Below, one piece after another: positions 1 to 9,909 of a DNA stretch of 64,000 bases; position 1 is the stretch's first letter; every line of letters starts with the position of its first letter. The notes beneath the pieces are model-generated. The model ran no database searches. It was not told the DNA's origin and saw only the letters and a list, made by a program, of their open reading frames with translations. The DNA is taken from NCBI GenBank assembly GCA_028704385.1, contig JAQVLA010000014.1, forward strand, positions 1 through 64,000, in the 5' to 3' direction. This stretch comes from Bacteroidales bacterium. GTDB taxonomy: Bacteria > Bacteroidota > Bacteroidia > Bacteroidales > F082. The translations under genes and the position numbers were made by a program.

Positions 1-125
1 GCAAAAAAAACCCTCACAAATATTGCTTGAAAAAATGCCTTCCTTACAACGTAAGTATTTGTTAATTTAGCAGGGTGAAAATGTATTGAAACAAAAGAAA
101 ACGGAGGTTTTTAGACGGACTGCCG

Positions 126-157
126 TTTGCTCCAATAAGCCCTTTTTCCTATTTTTG
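126..157 (+). promoter_or_regulatory. Bacteroidota promoter for ptb-buk
   Basis: A -33 element TTTG (126-129) is separated by 20 bases from a -7 element TATTTTTG (150-157), matching the Bacteroidota housekeeping consensus TTTG-N19/20-TAnnTTTG. It lies about 50 bases upstream of the ptb start codon at 208. Bases 1-125 hold no gene that I can support. Confidence 0.7.
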
Positions 158-207
158 CACCTGTTATGTGAATAAATTAACAATTATACTATCCAAGCTT
201 ATTATTT

Positions 208-1113
208 ATGAAAATCACCAAATTAGAACAGATGTTCGATGCGCTTCGGAGCGCTAAAAAAAAGATCCTTGTTGCGGCTTATGCCAACGACGAGCACTCC
301 ATCAGTGCTGTAAGTATGGCCATTGATCAAGGGCTGGTTGAAGGCACACTGGTAGGCGATCAGGAAGAAATTCGCAAAGTCTGCGAAAGTCATCACATTG
401 ATTTAAATAAATTCAAAGTGGTTCACGAACCCGATGAGATGAAAGCCGCCTACAAAGCAGTGGAGTTAATCAATGCCGGACAAGGTAATCTGTTGATGAA
501 GGGATTGGTAAGCACCGATAAATATATGCGTGCTATCCTTGACAAAGAAAAAGGCCTGATGAATAAGGGATCTATTTTAAGTCATGTTACAGTGATTGAA
601 AATCCAAATTACCATAAACTGCTCATTGTAGGTGATGTTGCTATTCTTCCGGCACCAGAAATGCCCGAAAAAATTGCCATCACCAACTATCTGATTAACA
701 CGGCACATGCCTTAGGCATTGAGCGGCCGAAAGTTGCGCTAATTACAGCCTCCGAGCAGGTCTCCTATAAAATACCTTCCAGCGTGGATGCTTCATTGAT
801 CGCCAAAATGGGCGATCGTGGCCAGTTCAAAGGTGCAGATATTGATGGCCCTCTGGCTCTGGACGTTGCTATTGATCCGGAAAGTGCCACCATCAAAAAA
901 ATCTCCGGCCCTGTTGCTGGTGATGCCGACTGTCTGGTATTTCCAAATATAGAAGCTGGTAATGTTTTTTATAAAATGAACACCAAGCTTGCAAATGCTG
1001 AATTAGGTGCCATAGTGGTTGGGGCAAGGGTTCCGGCAGTCTTGTCGTCGCGGGGCGACAGCACCAAAATCAAACTCTATTCCATCGCCCTGGCAGCACT
1101 AACAGCAAAATAA
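208..1113 (+). CDS. ptb: phosphate butyryltransferase
   Basis: This 301-residue protein has the length and character of phosphotransbutyrylases of the phosphate acetyl/butyryltransferase family. It converts an acyl-CoA (butyryl-CoA, or branched C4-C5 acyl-CoA) and phosphate to acyl phosphate and CoA in the cytoplasm. The C-terminal half has the family-like stretch LVFPNIEAGNVFYK around residue 247 and the GARVPAVLSSRGDS end. A butyrate kinase gene follows after 30 bases, so the pair makes ATP from acyl-CoA. The ATG at 208 fits the promoter at 126-157. Whether butyrate or isobutyrate/isovalerate is the natural product cannot be read from sequence. Confidence 0.9.
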   Translation: MKITKLEQMFDALRSAKKKILVAAYANDEHSISAVSMAIDQGLVEGTLVGDQEEIRKVCESHHIDLNKFKVVHEPDEMKAAYKAVELINAGQGNLLMKGLVSTDKYMRAILDKEKGLMNKGSILSHVTVIENPNYHKLLIVGDVAILPAPEMPEKIAITNYLINTAHALGIERPKVALITASEQVSYKIPSSVDASLIAKMGDRGQFKGADIDGPLALDVAIDPESATIKKISGPVAGDADCLVFPNIEAGNVFYKMNTKLANAELGAIVVGARVPAVLSSRGDSTKIKLYSIALAALTAK

Positions 1114-1143
1114 GTATCTCCACAACACCCTAAACAAAGAACC

Positions 1144-2220
1144 ATGGAAGAAGTCCGCATCCTTACGATCAATCCCGGCTCCACTTCAACAAAATTTGGG
1201 GTGTTTTCAGGCACTGATCCTCTCTATATCAAGACAATACGTCACAGCACCGAAGAACTCGAACCTTTCGATAAGGTTACAGATCAGTTTCAGTTTCGAA
1301 AAGATCTGATCCTGAAACAACTGCTGGATGCTGACATTTTACTGGAGCAAATACGAGCTGTGGTAGGACGAGGCGGATTGCTAAAACCAATCGAATCAGG
1401 GGTGTATGAGGTGAACAAAAACATGCTTCGCGACTTGCGAAACAGTCCGTTTGGCGAACATGCCAGTAATTTGGGCGGACTGATTGCCCATGATATTGCC
1501 CAATCGCTTCCGGATGCCCGCGCTTTTATTGCCAATCCGGTGGTGGTTGACGAGCTGGATGATATTGCACGACTTTCGGGTCATCCGCTCCTGCCGCGTG
1601 TCTCAATTTTTCATGCCCTCAATCAAAAAGCTGTTGCCCGTCAACATGCCAAAAGCATCATGCGCAAATATGAAGAGATGAACCTGATTGTGGTACATCT
1701 GGGAGGTGGCATCACAGTTGGAGCTCATAAACAGGGACGTGTGGTTGATGTGAACCAGGGCCTCGACGGAGATGGGCCATTCTCGCCCGAAAGAACCGGA
1801 ACATTGCCTGTGGCGGCTTTGGCAAGACTTTGTTACAACGGAGAATATACGTTGAAAGAAGTACTAAAAATGATTAAGGGCGAAGGCGGATTGGTTGCTT
1901 ATCTGGGAACAAACAGTGCCTACGAAGTGCAACAAAAGGTGGAAGCCGGCGATAAAGAAGCAGAGCTGGTTTACAAAGCTATGGCTTATCAGGTGGCCAA
2001 AGAAATTGGTGCCATGGCCACTGTGATGCATATGCAGGTAGATGGCATCCTGATCACAGGTGGTATTGCACACGATAAATATTTCGTGAATCAAATTATC
2101 GAACGTGTGCATCGGATTGCTCCTGTTCATGTTTATCCTGGTGAAGACGAACTAAAGGCTTTGGCTATGAATGGCTTACGCGTATTAAGCGGCGAAACGG
2201 AACCTAAGCTTTATAGCTAA
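1144..2220 (+). CDS. buk: butyrate kinase
   Basis: A 358-residue acetate/butyrate kinase family member. The N-terminal ILTINPGSTSTKFGVF (residues 6-21) is the phosphate-binding strand-loop of the ASKHA fold. HLGGGITVGAHKQGRVVDVNQGLDGDGPF (about 185-213, quoted here only as a landmark of the family) and the ITGGIAHDK segment near residue 305 are the other nucleotide-binding motifs. It transfers phosphate from butyryl phosphate to ADP, the last step of butyrate fermentation, and can run in reverse. It is 30 bases downstream of ptb and shares its promoter. The length equals that of known butyrate kinases. Confidence 0.92.
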   Translation: MEEVRILTINPGSTSTKFGVFSGTDPLYIKTIRHSTEELEPFDKVTDQFQFRKDLILKQLLDADILLEQIRAVVGRGGLLKPIESGVYEVNKNMLRDLRNSPFGEHASNLGGLIAHDIAQSLPDARAFIANPVVVDELDDIARLSGHPLLPRVSIFHALNQKAVARQHAKSIMRKYEEMNLIVVHLGGGITVGAHKQGRVVDVNQGLDGDGPFSPERTGTLPVAALARLCYNGEYTLKEVLKMIKGEGGLVAYLGTNSAYEVQQKVEAGDKEAELVYKAMAYQVAKEIGAMATVMHMQVDGILITGGIAHDKYFVNQIIERVHRIAPVHVYPGEDELKALAMNGLRVLSGETEPKLYS

Positions 2221-2245
2221 AATAAAATCCTTAAAAGCACATCCT

Positions 2246-2455
2246 ATGATTGAATTTGCACTCGAAGGCCATGAGTACATTTTGCTGAATCAATTACTTA
2301 AATTTACAGGCCTGGCCGAAAGTGGCGGGGAAGCCAAACAAATAATCCTTACCGGACAAGTAAAATTGAATGGCAATGTTGCGCTGGAAAAAAGACGCAA
2401 AATAAAATCCGGTGATGTTGTGCTTTTTGAAGGACAGGAAGTGCGGGTTTTATAA
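2246..2455 (+). CDS. small S4-domain RNA-binding protein
   Basis: A 69-residue protein made up almost entirely of one S4 RNA-binding fold. LNQLLKFTGLAESGGEAKQ followed by a GQVKLNGN turn and a C-terminal KIKSGDVVLFEGQEVRV strand is the pattern of the YbcJ/YaaA-like small S4 proteins. Such proteins bind structured RNA, possibly rRNA, but the target is unknown. It starts 25 bases after buk on the same strand and is probably the last gene of that operon. It stops 8 bases before the convergent gene. Confidence 0.75.
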   Translation: MIEFALEGHEYILLNQLLKFTGLAESGGEAKQIILTGQVKLNGNVALEKRRKIKSGDVVLFEGQEVRVL

Positions 2456-2463
2456 ATTGATCG

Positions 2464-4617
2464 CTACTCCACCATCAGCTTTTGAGGCAGCTTTTTGTCT
2501 CCTGTCTTCAGCACAAGCTGATAAATACCAGCAGGCAAAAATTCAACAGAAATGATGTTAGTTATAAACTTTTCCTGATGAAAGACTTCCCTCCCCTGCA
2601 TATCATAAATGCTGAGCCCATTGTGGTTTTCGGGTAGTAAAAATATCGCCTCTTTAGCCGGATTAGGATAAAACAGTCTCTGCTGCTCATAAGCCATGTT
2701 TGAAGGCACACTCAGGTATTCGTCCGTATAGCGTAAAACGGCACCATTGTCGCCCACCAGCCAGCCCTGCTTTTCATCCAGGAAAAAGCTAACAGGATAT
2801 CTCACCCTGCGGTGCTGACCTTCGTACCTGAGTTCCCAGCTTTCGCCTCCATCCGTAGTGATCGCTGCCATTGCATCTTCAAAAGTGGCAACAGCCCGCA
2901 GAGGCGTTATCATTTTTACATAGGAAGGCGCGCGATCGTTGATCTGCAAGGGTTCTGACCAGGTTTCGCCTCCATCATTGGTGATTAAAACACCTTGTTC
3001 GTTCAATGTAATCATGCCGGTTTCGGAATCCGCAAAACTGATTGAGCTAACCCTTTCATCAAACGGAATTTGAACAAAATGCCACGAAACTCCGCCATCT
3101 GAGGTTTTCAAGAGTAATCCCTTGTATTCTTCTGTCCTGAGTGCCATAAAACCAAGGATCTGCGAAACAAAATTCGTGGAACCATCAAAAAACACATCAT
3201 CAGCCAGCGAAGGGGAAATATCTGTCCAGGTATTTCCATCGTCGGTCGATTTTATTATTTCTCCTCTGGTTGAAGTCAAAAACAATCCGCCATCAGCTGA
3301 AACTGTAATATGATTGAAATAGTAATTATCGAATCCTGTTTGTTTCAGTTGCCAGTTGAGGCCGCCATCATTAGTTTCAAAGATTTGATTATTTGTAAAA
3401 GCAGCCCAACCCTTTGATTCAGAAGCAAAGGCAAAAGAAGAAACCGGAGCATAGGCAAAAAAATCAGGACCATTGACATGGTGCCAGTTGAGGCCGCCAT
3501 CAGTCGTTCGCAAAATAGTAGGCCCTTCGATACCACCATATCCAACAAATCCCTGTTGTTCGTTCAAGAAATATACCGATTTGAAATCATTGATCATACC
3601 GTCGACCAAATTTTCCCAACTTTGACCACTATCCTCACTCTTCATTAAGAAAGGGCCAGTTCCTGCAACATGAAGTGCCTCACCTCCTTGCCAGGAAAAA
3701 TCGGTGCAGCTCGAAATAAATCCTGTTTCAATCGGAATGGCTTCCCAGTTTTCACCTCCATTAAATGTTCTATACAATTGACCATACGACATAATATAGC
3801 CTTCTTCTGCTGTTATAAACTTCATTTTCCGTATCATACTACCATCTGTCTGACCGATCTCAAAAATTGTCCAGTTGGCTCCGCCATTATTTGTGTAATA
3901 TGCTTTAAAGACTGCAAAAGTAGAATCGTGATTTACAGAATGATTATGGGCAGCAATCCATATTTGCTGTTCATTGATAACCGAAAGCCCGCCAAATCTT
4001 TCAAATCTCTCAGGCAAAGAAACGGTGGTCCAACTTTCGCCGCCATCCAGCGTTTTATACAATCTGGGGTAACTATAATTCTGATTTAAATGTCCGGCCA
4101 CAAAACCCACATTTTCATTCACAAAATCAATGGCCTGTCCATGAATGCTGGGTATTGACTGGCGATTCCAGTTGATACCACCATCAGAAGTTTTTATCAA
4201 TATGCTTCCTGATCCGGTTATCCAGCCGGTGTTATTATCCACAAAGTCAGCTGCCACATAATCGCCGGCCTGCTGCCAGTGGGTGTAATGCCAGCTTTCG
4301 CCTGCATCACTAGTTGTAAAAATATGGCTCCAGGCAACAACAACTCCATGATTATTGTCGCGGAAATCAACAAAACGAATCTGCACGCCTTCGGCAGGAA
4401 AATCAATATTTGTCCAGCTTTCGCCACCATCAAAAGTGCGCATCACCATGCTATTGTTTCCAACGATAAAACCCGTATCGGGCGAAGGAAAACTAACAGC
4501 TTGAATGTCGTTGAAAGTTGGTGAAGGATTTAATAGTTCCCATTGTTGTGCTTGCATGCTAAGGCCAAAAAAGACGGTCATTAAAACCATCCAAAAATTT
4601 TTGAATCGTGTATTCAT
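2464..4617 (-). CDS. secreted YCF48/BNR-type beta-propeller with T9SS sorting domain
   Basis: A 717-residue exported protein. A signal peptide (about 1-23, ending MQAQQ) precedes roughly 13 copies of a [DN]xGxxW motif (such as DGGESW and DGGLNW) spread from residue 63 to about 625. This is the signature of the YCF48/sialidase-like 'photosystem stability factor' propeller repeats, so it probably forms two tandem propellers. The last 75 residues hold a type A type IX secretion sorting domain: FYPNPAKEA, IYDMQGREV, LPAGIYQL, then a final KLMVE. It is expected to cross the outer membrane through the T9SS and be surface-attached or released. The ligand is unknown, and no catalytic motif is visible. 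Confidence 0.85.
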   Translation of the reverse strand: MNTRFKNFWMVLMTVFFGLSMQAQQWELLNPSPTFNDIQAVSFPSPDTGFIVGNNSMVMRTFDGGESWTNIDFPAEGVQIRFVDFRDNNHGVVVAWSHIFTTSDAGESWHYTHWQQAGDYVAADFVDNNTGWITGSGSILIKTSDGGINWNRQSIPSIHGQAIDFVNENVGFVAGHLNQNYSYPRLYKTLDGGESWTTVSLPERFERFGGLSVINEQQIWIAAHNHSVNHDSTFAVFKAYYTNNGGANWTIFEIGQTDGSMIRKMKFITAEEGYIMSYGQLYRTFNGGENWEAIPIETGFISSCTDFSWQGGEALHVAGTGPFLMKSEDSGQSWENLVDGMINDFKSVYFLNEQQGFVGYGGIEGPTILRTTDGGLNWHHVNGPDFFAYAPVSSFAFASESKGWAAFTNNQIFETNDGGLNWQLKQTGFDNYYFNHITVSADGGLFLTSTRGEIIKSTDDGNTWTDISPSLADDVFFDGSTNFVSQILGFMALRTEEYKGLLLKTSDGGVSWHFVQIPFDERVSSISFADSETGMITLNEQGVLITNDGGETWSEPLQINDRAPSYVKMITPLRAVATFEDAMAAITTDGGESWELRYEGQHRRVRYPVSFFLDEKQGWLVGDNGAVLRYTDEYLSVPSNMAYEQQRLFYPNPAKEAIFLLPENHNGLSIYDMQGREVFHQEKFITNIISVEFLPAGIYQLVLKTGDKKLPQKLMVE

Positions 4618-4770
4618 AAATCCAATGTTTTGGTTACTAACTGGTATGTTACTTTAACGAACAGTAAAGATAACGTAATTATGAGAAAGTTTAGTCTGTA
4701 AGATAAAGTTTGCATATTCTGTAAACCTAATTCAGGACAAGACAACTACCTTCCTCTCCTTACGAATCCC

Positions 4771-4778
4771 TATCTTTG
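4771..4778 (+). promoter_or_regulatory. -7 box upstream of the BASS transporter gene
   Basis: TATCTTTG matches TAnnTTTG exactly. Its last base is the first base of a GTG codon in frame with the downstream gene, so that GTG cannot be the start. This points to the ATG at 4805. No clear -33 TTTG is visible. Confidence 0.55.
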
Positions 4779-4804
4779 TGCACTTAACTTACTACCAGCA
4801 CATC

Positions 4805-5755
4805 ATGCACGAAGACCTGTTACTTCTCGACACGATAAAACTCAACTTCAGTCCTGCCGGACTACATCTGATGAATATCACCATCGGGTTGATTATGTTT
4901 GGTGTTGCGCTTGGCATCAAAATTGAAAACTTCAAAAAAGTGTTTCTTCAACCAAAAGCTGCCATAACCGGATTATTGAGTCAATTTCTCTTGCTGCCGG
5001 CACTCACTTTTCTGGCAGTATGGATTTTTGATGATTACATTACTCCTTCAGTAGCATTTGGAATGCTGTTGGTGGCATCCTGTCCGGGTGGAAATGTATC
5101 TAATTTTATCTCCAGTGTAGCCAAAGGCAATGTGGAGCTTTCGGTTAGTCTTACTGCATTGGGTACAGTGCTGGCTGTATTGCTCACGCCGGCGAACTTT
5201 GCTTTTTGGGGAGGATTGTATTCTTCCACCTCACCCTTGCTGCGTCCTATTGAGATTGATCCGCTGGAGATGTTCCGTACAGTTTTCATCATCCTTGGTT
5301 TGCCGGTAATTGCAGGAATTTCTTTCGCCAGAAAGTTCCTGATGATCACGCAAAAAATTATTGGTCCGATCCGTAACATTTCTCTCCTGCTTTTTGCTTT
5401 GTTTATCCTGATGGCTTTTTGGAAAAATTTTGAGTATTTCATCCAGTATATCGACTGGATTTTTCTGATTGTTTTGATTCATCACCTGATTGCGCTGGCT
5501 TCAGGATATCTTTTCGCAGCTTCGTGGGGGCTCAACCGCATCAATCGCCGAACAATCGCCATCGAGACAAGTATTCAAAATTCCGGATTGGCACTGGTAT
5601 TACTTTTTAATCCGCGGATTTTTCCTCCGGAGTTGAATATGGGTGGCATGGCTTTTATCGCAGCCTGGTGGGGCATCTGGCATATTGTGGCCGGTCTTAG
5701 CGTGGCAGGTTTCTGGGTAAAATTCAGACCAGTAAAACAACTGGCCAATGGATAA
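4805..5755 (+). CDS. bile acid:sodium symporter family transporter
   Basis: A 316-residue inner-membrane protein with about ten hydrophobic segments, as in the BASS family. Family marks are PGGNVSNFIS (the crossover region, near residue 89), NISLLLFALFILMAF, and IETSIQNSGLAL in the C-terminal half, which carries the second crossover asparagine. BASS proteins import organic anions such as bile acids, pantothenate or 2-oxoacids with Na+. The substrate here is not determinable. I place the start at ATG 4805 because an in-frame GTG at 4778 overlaps the -7 box. The 3' end overlaps the acyltransferase gene by 8 bases, so the two are probably co-translated. Confidence 0.82.
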   Translation: MHEDLLLLDTIKLNFSPAGLHLMNITIGLIMFGVALGIKIENFKKVFLQPKAAITGLLSQFLLLPALTFLAVWIFDDYITPSVAFGMLLVASCPGGNVSNFISSVAKGNVELSVSLTALGTVLAVLLTPANFAFWGGLYSSTSPLLRPIEIDPLEMFRTVFIILGLPVIAGISFARKFLMITQKIIGPIRNISLLLFALFILMAFWKNFEYFIQYIDWIFLIVLIHHLIALASGYLFAASWGLNRINRRTIAIETSIQNSGLALVLLFNPRIFPPELNMGGMAFIAAWWGIWHIVAGLSVAGFWVKFRPVKQLANG

Positions 5756-7106
5756 GAAATCAAAACTCCCAAAGCTTACCAAACCCTCATTTGCCTACAG
5801 ATTACTTTATAGGCTGTTAAAGTTTTACTATCAGCTTTACTATAAAAAAGTCACCGTCGCAGGTGCCGAAAACATCCCAAAAGACCAAGCTGTGATTTTT
5901 GCAGCCAACCATCAAAATGCACTGATGGATGCGCTGGCGGTTCTTTTTTATGCCAATCGTCCGGTAGTTTTTCTCGCCCGGGCAGACATTTTTAGGAATA
6001 AAATTATTGCACAGATACTCTATTTCCTGCGCATTTTGCCTGTTTACCGCATCCGCGATGGCGTAAATGTAGTAGAAAAAAACAAGGCCGTATTTGCTGA
6101 AACTGTACGTTTGTTAAAAAATGGTTTTGCCTTAACAATCATGCCTGAAGGACAACATTCGCCCGGCAAAAAACTACAACCAATCAAAAAGGGAATAGGT
6201 CGTATCGCTTTTCAGGCTGCTGAGGCTGTAAATTTTCAAGAAGAAATCTACATTGTTCCCTTTGGAATAGATTATGAACATCCGGATCATTCCGGCAAAA
6301 ATCTGCTGCTGAATATTGGCAAACCCATTGCCCTTTCTGCTTTTTACAACGATTACAAACAACACCCACAAGACGGCCTTGTCAAACTGAAAGATTGCCT
6401 CGAAATGCAACTTAAGAAGCAAATCGTCCACCTCGAAAACCTCAATGACAGTGAAGCCTTCCGGCTGCTCAACAAACTCAATTACTATCAGTTGAAAAAT
6501 ACAGCAACACCTCTCACAGCCTTTAAAAATGAACAAAAGCTGGCTCAAAACCTCAATCAGCTGGTTGAGAAGCAGACTGAAAGCTATCGGGTTTTGATGC
6601 AAAAATGTAAAAATTACCTGCAACTACTCCGGCAAAATCATTTACACGAAACGAGTTCAAATCAGTTTAGAATTTCTGTTTTTTTCCTTTTCGTGAACGG
6701 AATTTGGCAACTTTTAGCATTAATTCCATGGATCAATGGTGTTGTGTTGAATTATCTTCCATACAAAATTCCAGGCATAGTAGCAGGCAAATTTAAAGAC
6801 CCGCAATTTATCAGTTCGGTCAATTTTGTGCTGAGTTTTCTGCTTTTTCCAATTTGGTATGTGATCTTAGGTTTTACGATTTATATCCTTACCGACTCTG
6901 CCGGCTGGACGATGTTAGGTGTGATATTAAGCCCGTATCTGGGTTTATTTGCCTTTTATCATTATAAAGCGCAAAAAAGATTCTTCCGGTTGCTCCGGTG
7001 GAAATGGTTTTGTAAACGGAAAAATGCAAGCTGTAAAGACCTCCAAAAAACACGCAGCGAACTACAAAAGTTAGCCTTGGAAATCCTTGACGAACCTGTT
7101 GATTAA
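5748..7106 (+). CDS. PlsC-like glycerolipid acyltransferase
   Basis: A 452-residue lysophospholipid acyltransferase-type protein. Block I reads [12 protein letters not shown] (residues 53-64). The catalytic His and Asp are separated by five residues (HX5D) instead of the usual four, as in the SCT1/GPT2-like branch. Block III reads [12 protein letters not shown] (about 135). Two or three hydrophobic segments (about 315-400) anchor the C-terminal part in the membrane. It probably acylates glycerol-3-phosphate or a lysolipid. It overlaps the preceding transporter gene by 8 bases. Its stop codon overlaps that of the convergent transaldolase gene by 4 bases. Confidence 0.78.
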   Translation: MDKKSKLPKLTKPSFAYRLLYRLLKFYYQLYYKKVTVAGAENIPKDQAVIFAANHQNALMDALAVLFYANRPVVFLARADIFRNKIIAQILYFLRILPVYRIRDGVNVVEKNKAVFAETVRLLKNGFALTIMPEGQHSPGKKLQPIKKGIGRIAFQAAEAVNFQEEIYIVPFGIDYEHPDHSGKNLLLNIGKPIALSAFYNDYKQHPQDGLVKLKDCLEMQLKKQIVHLENLNDSEAFRLLNKLNYYQLKNTATPLTAFKNEQKLAQNLNQLVEKQTESYRVLMQKCKNYLQLLRQNHLHETSSNQFRISVFFLFVNGIWQLLALIPWINGVVLNYLPYKIPGIVAGKFKDPQFISSVNFVLSFLLFPIWYVILGFTIYILTDSAGWTMLGVILSPYLGLFAFYHYKAQKRFFRLLRWKWFCKRKNASCKDLQKTRSELQKLALEILDEPVD

Positions 7107-8062
7107 ACCAGTTTGGGTGCAATAAACTTTTCCAGTTTGATCAGATCAGCCGTAAACTTCCGGATGCCTTCGGCCAGTTTTTCGGTAGCCATCTCATCTT
7201 CATTCAGCAACCAGCGAAACATTTTTTCATCTGGAAGGATTTTTTCTTCCTCTGAAACCAGGGCAATTTCATGTGTCAGTTTTGGACTGATCACTTGCTG
7301 ATCCTGCTCCAGCTCAGCCAATAGCGATGGTGAAATAGTTAATAAATCACAACCAGCCAGTTCAATAATTTCTCCGGTATTCCTGAAACTGGCACCCATC
7401 ACCTCGGTATAATAACCAAACTTTTTGTAATAATTATAAATCGCTTTCACCGACAAAACCCCCGGGTCTTCTTCGGCAGGAATATGATCTACCTTACGTT
7501 GTGCCTTGTGCCAATCGAGAATGCGTCCCACAAAAGGCGAAATCAACTGCACTCCGGCTACCGCGCAGGCAACCGCCTGAATCTTGCTGAAAAGCAGGGT
7601 AAGATTCGTTTTGATTCCTTCTTTTTCAAGTACCTCGGCAGCTTTTATTCCTTCCCAGGTGGCAGCCACTTTGATTAAGATACGCTCACGCGAAATATGA
7701 TTTACTTCATAAAGCCGGATCAGACTTCTGGCTTTTTCGATGGTTCCTTCAACATCAAACGACAATCGTGCATCCACCTCAGTGGAAACCCTGCCAGGAA
7801 CAATTTTTAAAATCTCTAATCCAAAATTCACTGACAGTTTATCCAAACAAATTCCAAGCCTCCCAGAGGTGGAATCAGTCTGCTGCCGGGCATAAGCGAT
7901 GGCTTCCTCAACCAAAGGCGCATAACGCGGGTCAGAAGCGGAACTAAATATCAATGAGGGATTGGTAGTAGCATCAACAGGTTGATACTGGCGCATACTT
8001 TCAAAATCACCGGTATCGGCTACAACTTTGGTGAATTGTTTGAGCTGGTTCAGGGTGTTCAT
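7103..8062 (-). CDS. tal: transaldolase
   Basis: A 319-residue transaldolase of the long (TalB-like) class from the non-oxidative pentose phosphate pathway. It moves a dihydroxyacetone unit between sedoheptulose-7-phosphate and glyceraldehyde-3-phosphate. Marks are [13 protein letters not shown] (about 26-38), the Schiff-base lysine in [11 protein letters not shown] (Lys131), NLTLLFS and [12 protein letters not shown] chose the ATG at 8062, because [19 protein letters not shown] aligns with known transaldolase N termini. An in-frame ATG at 8098 lies inside the -7 box at 8096-8103. An ATG at 8080 is the alternative. Confidence 0.93.
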   Translation of the reverse strand: MNTLNQLKQFTKVVADTGDFESMRQYQPVDATTNPSLIFSSASDPRYAPLVEEAIAYARQQTDSTSGRLGICLDKLSVNFGLEILKIVPGRVSTEVDARLSFDVEGTIEKARSLIRLYEVNHISRERILIKVAATWEGIKAAEVLEKEGIKTNLTLLFSKIQAVACAVAGVQLISPFVGRILDWHKAQRKVDHIPAEEDPGVLSVKAIYNYYKKFGYYTEVMGASFRNTGEIIELAGCDLLTISPSLLAELEQDQQVISPKLTHEIALVSEEEKILPDEKMFRWLLNEDEMATEKLAEGIRKFTADLIKLEKFIAPKLV

Positions 8063-8095
8063 TATTCCGGAATTAGTCATTATTCTTGTTTGTGG

Positions 8096-8103
8096 CAAAG
8101 ATA
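8096..8103 (-). promoter_or_regulatory. -7 box for tal
   Basis: On the minus strand the sequence reads TATCTTTG, an exact TAnnTTTG match 34 bases before the chosen tal start. It overlaps the furthest-upstream in-frame ATG (8098) and therefore argues against it. Confidence 0.5.
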
Positions 8104-8182
8104 AAACTTCAACCAGAACGGATAGGTAATTCTATTTAACAAAGAATCAAAAAGCTTTTCAAACAGAGAATTTCAATTGCTA

Positions 8183-8884
8183 TTATCCTTTTAATGAAAG
8201 CTGTTGTAGTTTTTCGTAATTTGTAAGCTCTATATGCTTGGTTTCCAGTTTAATGATTTCAGCCTGTTCGAATTCCTTTAGAATACGTGTGGCACTTTCC
8301 TTGGTCATATTCGACATCTCTCCAATCTCCTGACGAGTGATGGTCAAATCAAAGATTCTGGAGTTGTAAATTTTTTCGGAGAGGTAAATCAACACATCAG
8401 CCAAACGACCATGCATTTGCTTTTGAGTAAGGCTGATCAGGCGTTCAAAATTGAGTACGCTGTTCAGGCTGCAATGTTTTAACAGCGCTTCTGCAAAGTC
8501 AGGATTTGTGCGCATCACCTTTCGAATATTTTCTATACTGATAAAGCAGGCGGAGGTCTCTGTTAAAGCGGCAACACTGTAATGATAACGGTAATCGGTA
8601 AATAATCCCGGCCCGCCAAAAAGCTTCCAGGGAATGATGATTTCCAACAACAGGTTTTTTCTGTCATATCCTTCGAGGTACATCTTAGCCATTCCGCTGG
8701 TAATGATGATCATATGCGAGGCTGAAGTGCCTTGTTTTACAATATTTTCGCCTGCATTAAAAACTACTTCAAACCGATTGGCATTGGCAATTTTCAACTC
8801 CTCCTGGCTCAATAAATTAAAAAGGGGCGACCGCAAGTTACAGGTCTGACAGTTTATACAGGTATCTGATTTTCTTTTTATCAT
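8183..8884 (-). CDS. Crp/Fnr family transcriptional regulator
   Basis: A 233-residue regulator with an N-terminal cyclic-nucleotide-binding-like beta barrel (about 25-145) and a C-terminal winged helix (about 160-225). The recognition region ITRQEIGEMSNMTKESATRILKEF shows the Crp helix-turn-helix. The N terminus has three cysteines, CINCQTC (residues 9-15), reminiscent of the iron-sulfur or redox-sensing Fnr-type N termini. I do not see a clear fourth ligand, and the cAMP-binding arginine-serine pair is not obvious, so the signal is unknown. The gene stands alone between tal and a divergent outer-membrane gene. A perfect palindrome abuts its start codon, suggesting autoregulation. Confidence 0.85.
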   Translation of the reverse strand: MIKRKSDTCINCQTCNLRSPLFNLLSQEELKIANANRFEVVFNAGENIVKQGTSASHMIIITSGMAKMYLEGYDRKNLLLEIIIPWKLFGGPGLFTDYRYHYSVAALTETSACFISIENIRKVMRTNPDFAEALLKHCSLNSVLNFERLISLTQKQMHGRLADVLIYLSEKIYNSRIFDLTITRQEIGEMSNMTKESATRILKEFEQAEIIKLETKHIELTNYEKLQQLSLKG

Positions 8885-8903
8885 AAAACTAGTTTTATAC
8901 TAG
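8885..8903. promoter_or_regulatory. palindromic operator candidate at the crp-like gene start
   Basis: AAAACTAGTTTT (8885-8896) is a perfect 12-base palindrome directly upstream of the regulator start codon. CTAG recurs at 8900-8903, giving CTAG-N7-CTAG. This could be a binding site for the regulator itself. The AT-rich context makes chance possible. Confidence 0.3.
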
Positions 8904-9135
8904 GAAAACTACATAATCATACAAAAGGCTCATTGTTTGTTTTTGATGGCGAACAGGTGATCAAAAATACAAGAATTATTGATCTAACGCAATTCCACAA
9001 TTATTTTTGATCCTGTTTTTAACATTTTCACTCCTTTAGCAATGTGTATTTAGATGCTGCATAAATAAAGTTTAAAACACAATTTATTCATTTTCCGCGC
9101 TTTTTGTGCATCTTCGCAAATAAATTGCTTCCGGT

Positions 9136-9834
9136 ATGCAGCGCTTTAGGATCAGGCTAATATTTACTATCGTATTCATTTTAACAACTTTAAGCTTCAA
9201 TTCACTTTTTGCCGGAGGTTGGAAACTTGCTATTAAACCGGCATTCAGCATTCCCATCAGCGAATTTGCATCACATCATCTGCATAGCGGAAGTTTTGCA
9301 GAGCCGGGTTTTAGTGGCAGTGTTGAAATAAAACATCGGGTGTTTAAAAACTGGTCACTGGCAGCTGATTTCGGTTTTGCTTTACATGCTGTAGATGTAT
9401 CAGCACTTGGCCTGGAAACCGTTCAGAACGACCCCTTTATGGAAGATGTTTATATCCGAAGTGAAGCGATTCGGCAGGTTTTTTTTATGGCCGGGACTTC
9501 TTACACCCTCACACTTGTCGGACGATTTACAGCTGAAGCAGCTATCAAAGCCGGATTTTTACATTCGCAAACACCCTATCAACTTTACAAGCCAAAATAT
9601 TTTATGACAGGCCCCGCCTATTACGAAATTACCTCAGCAAAAGATTACAGTGCTGTGTTTTTGGCCGAAATAGCTTTTTATTATCCGATAAAAGAATGCT
9701 ACGAAGCTGGAGTTAATTTTCAATGGTTAAACGCGACCCCAGAATTTGGATTTCATACCTCGGGAGGTATCCGGGTTGACAAACGAACCGTTCAAATGCT
9801 AAACTTAGGTTTGGTTTGGAGATTTCGCTTTTAA
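9136..9834 (+). CDS. outer-membrane beta-barrel protein, function unknown
   Basis: A 232-residue protein with a signal peptide (about 1-26, cleaved near LFAGG). The rest is alternating hydrophobic/polar strands ending in ...LNLGLVWRFRF, a terminal aromatic residue typical of outer-membrane barrels folded by the BAM complex. Eight strands are plausible. No enzymatic motif is present. It is 75 bases upstream of porZ on the same strand, but no direct functional link to secretion can be shown. The divergent gap 8885-9135 holds the palindrome described above and no other clear element. Confidence 0.6.
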   Translation: MQRFRIRLIFTIVFILTTLSFNSLFAGGWKLAIKPAFSIPISEFASHHLHSGSFAEPGFSGSVEIKHRVFKNWSLAADFGFALHAVDVSALGLETVQNDPFMEDVYIRSEAIRQVFFMAGTSYTLTLVGRFTAEAAIKAGFLHSQTPYQLYKPKYFMTGPAYYEITSAKDYSAVFLAEIAFYYPIKECYEAGVNFQWLNATPEFGFHTSGGIRVDKRTVQMLNLGLVWRFRF

Positions 9835-9909
9835 TTAACAAACAACAATAAATCAGTTCTTTTTTAGTTTATAAAACGGCTACAAGCCAATCCAATTAAA
9901 ATTTTAAGT

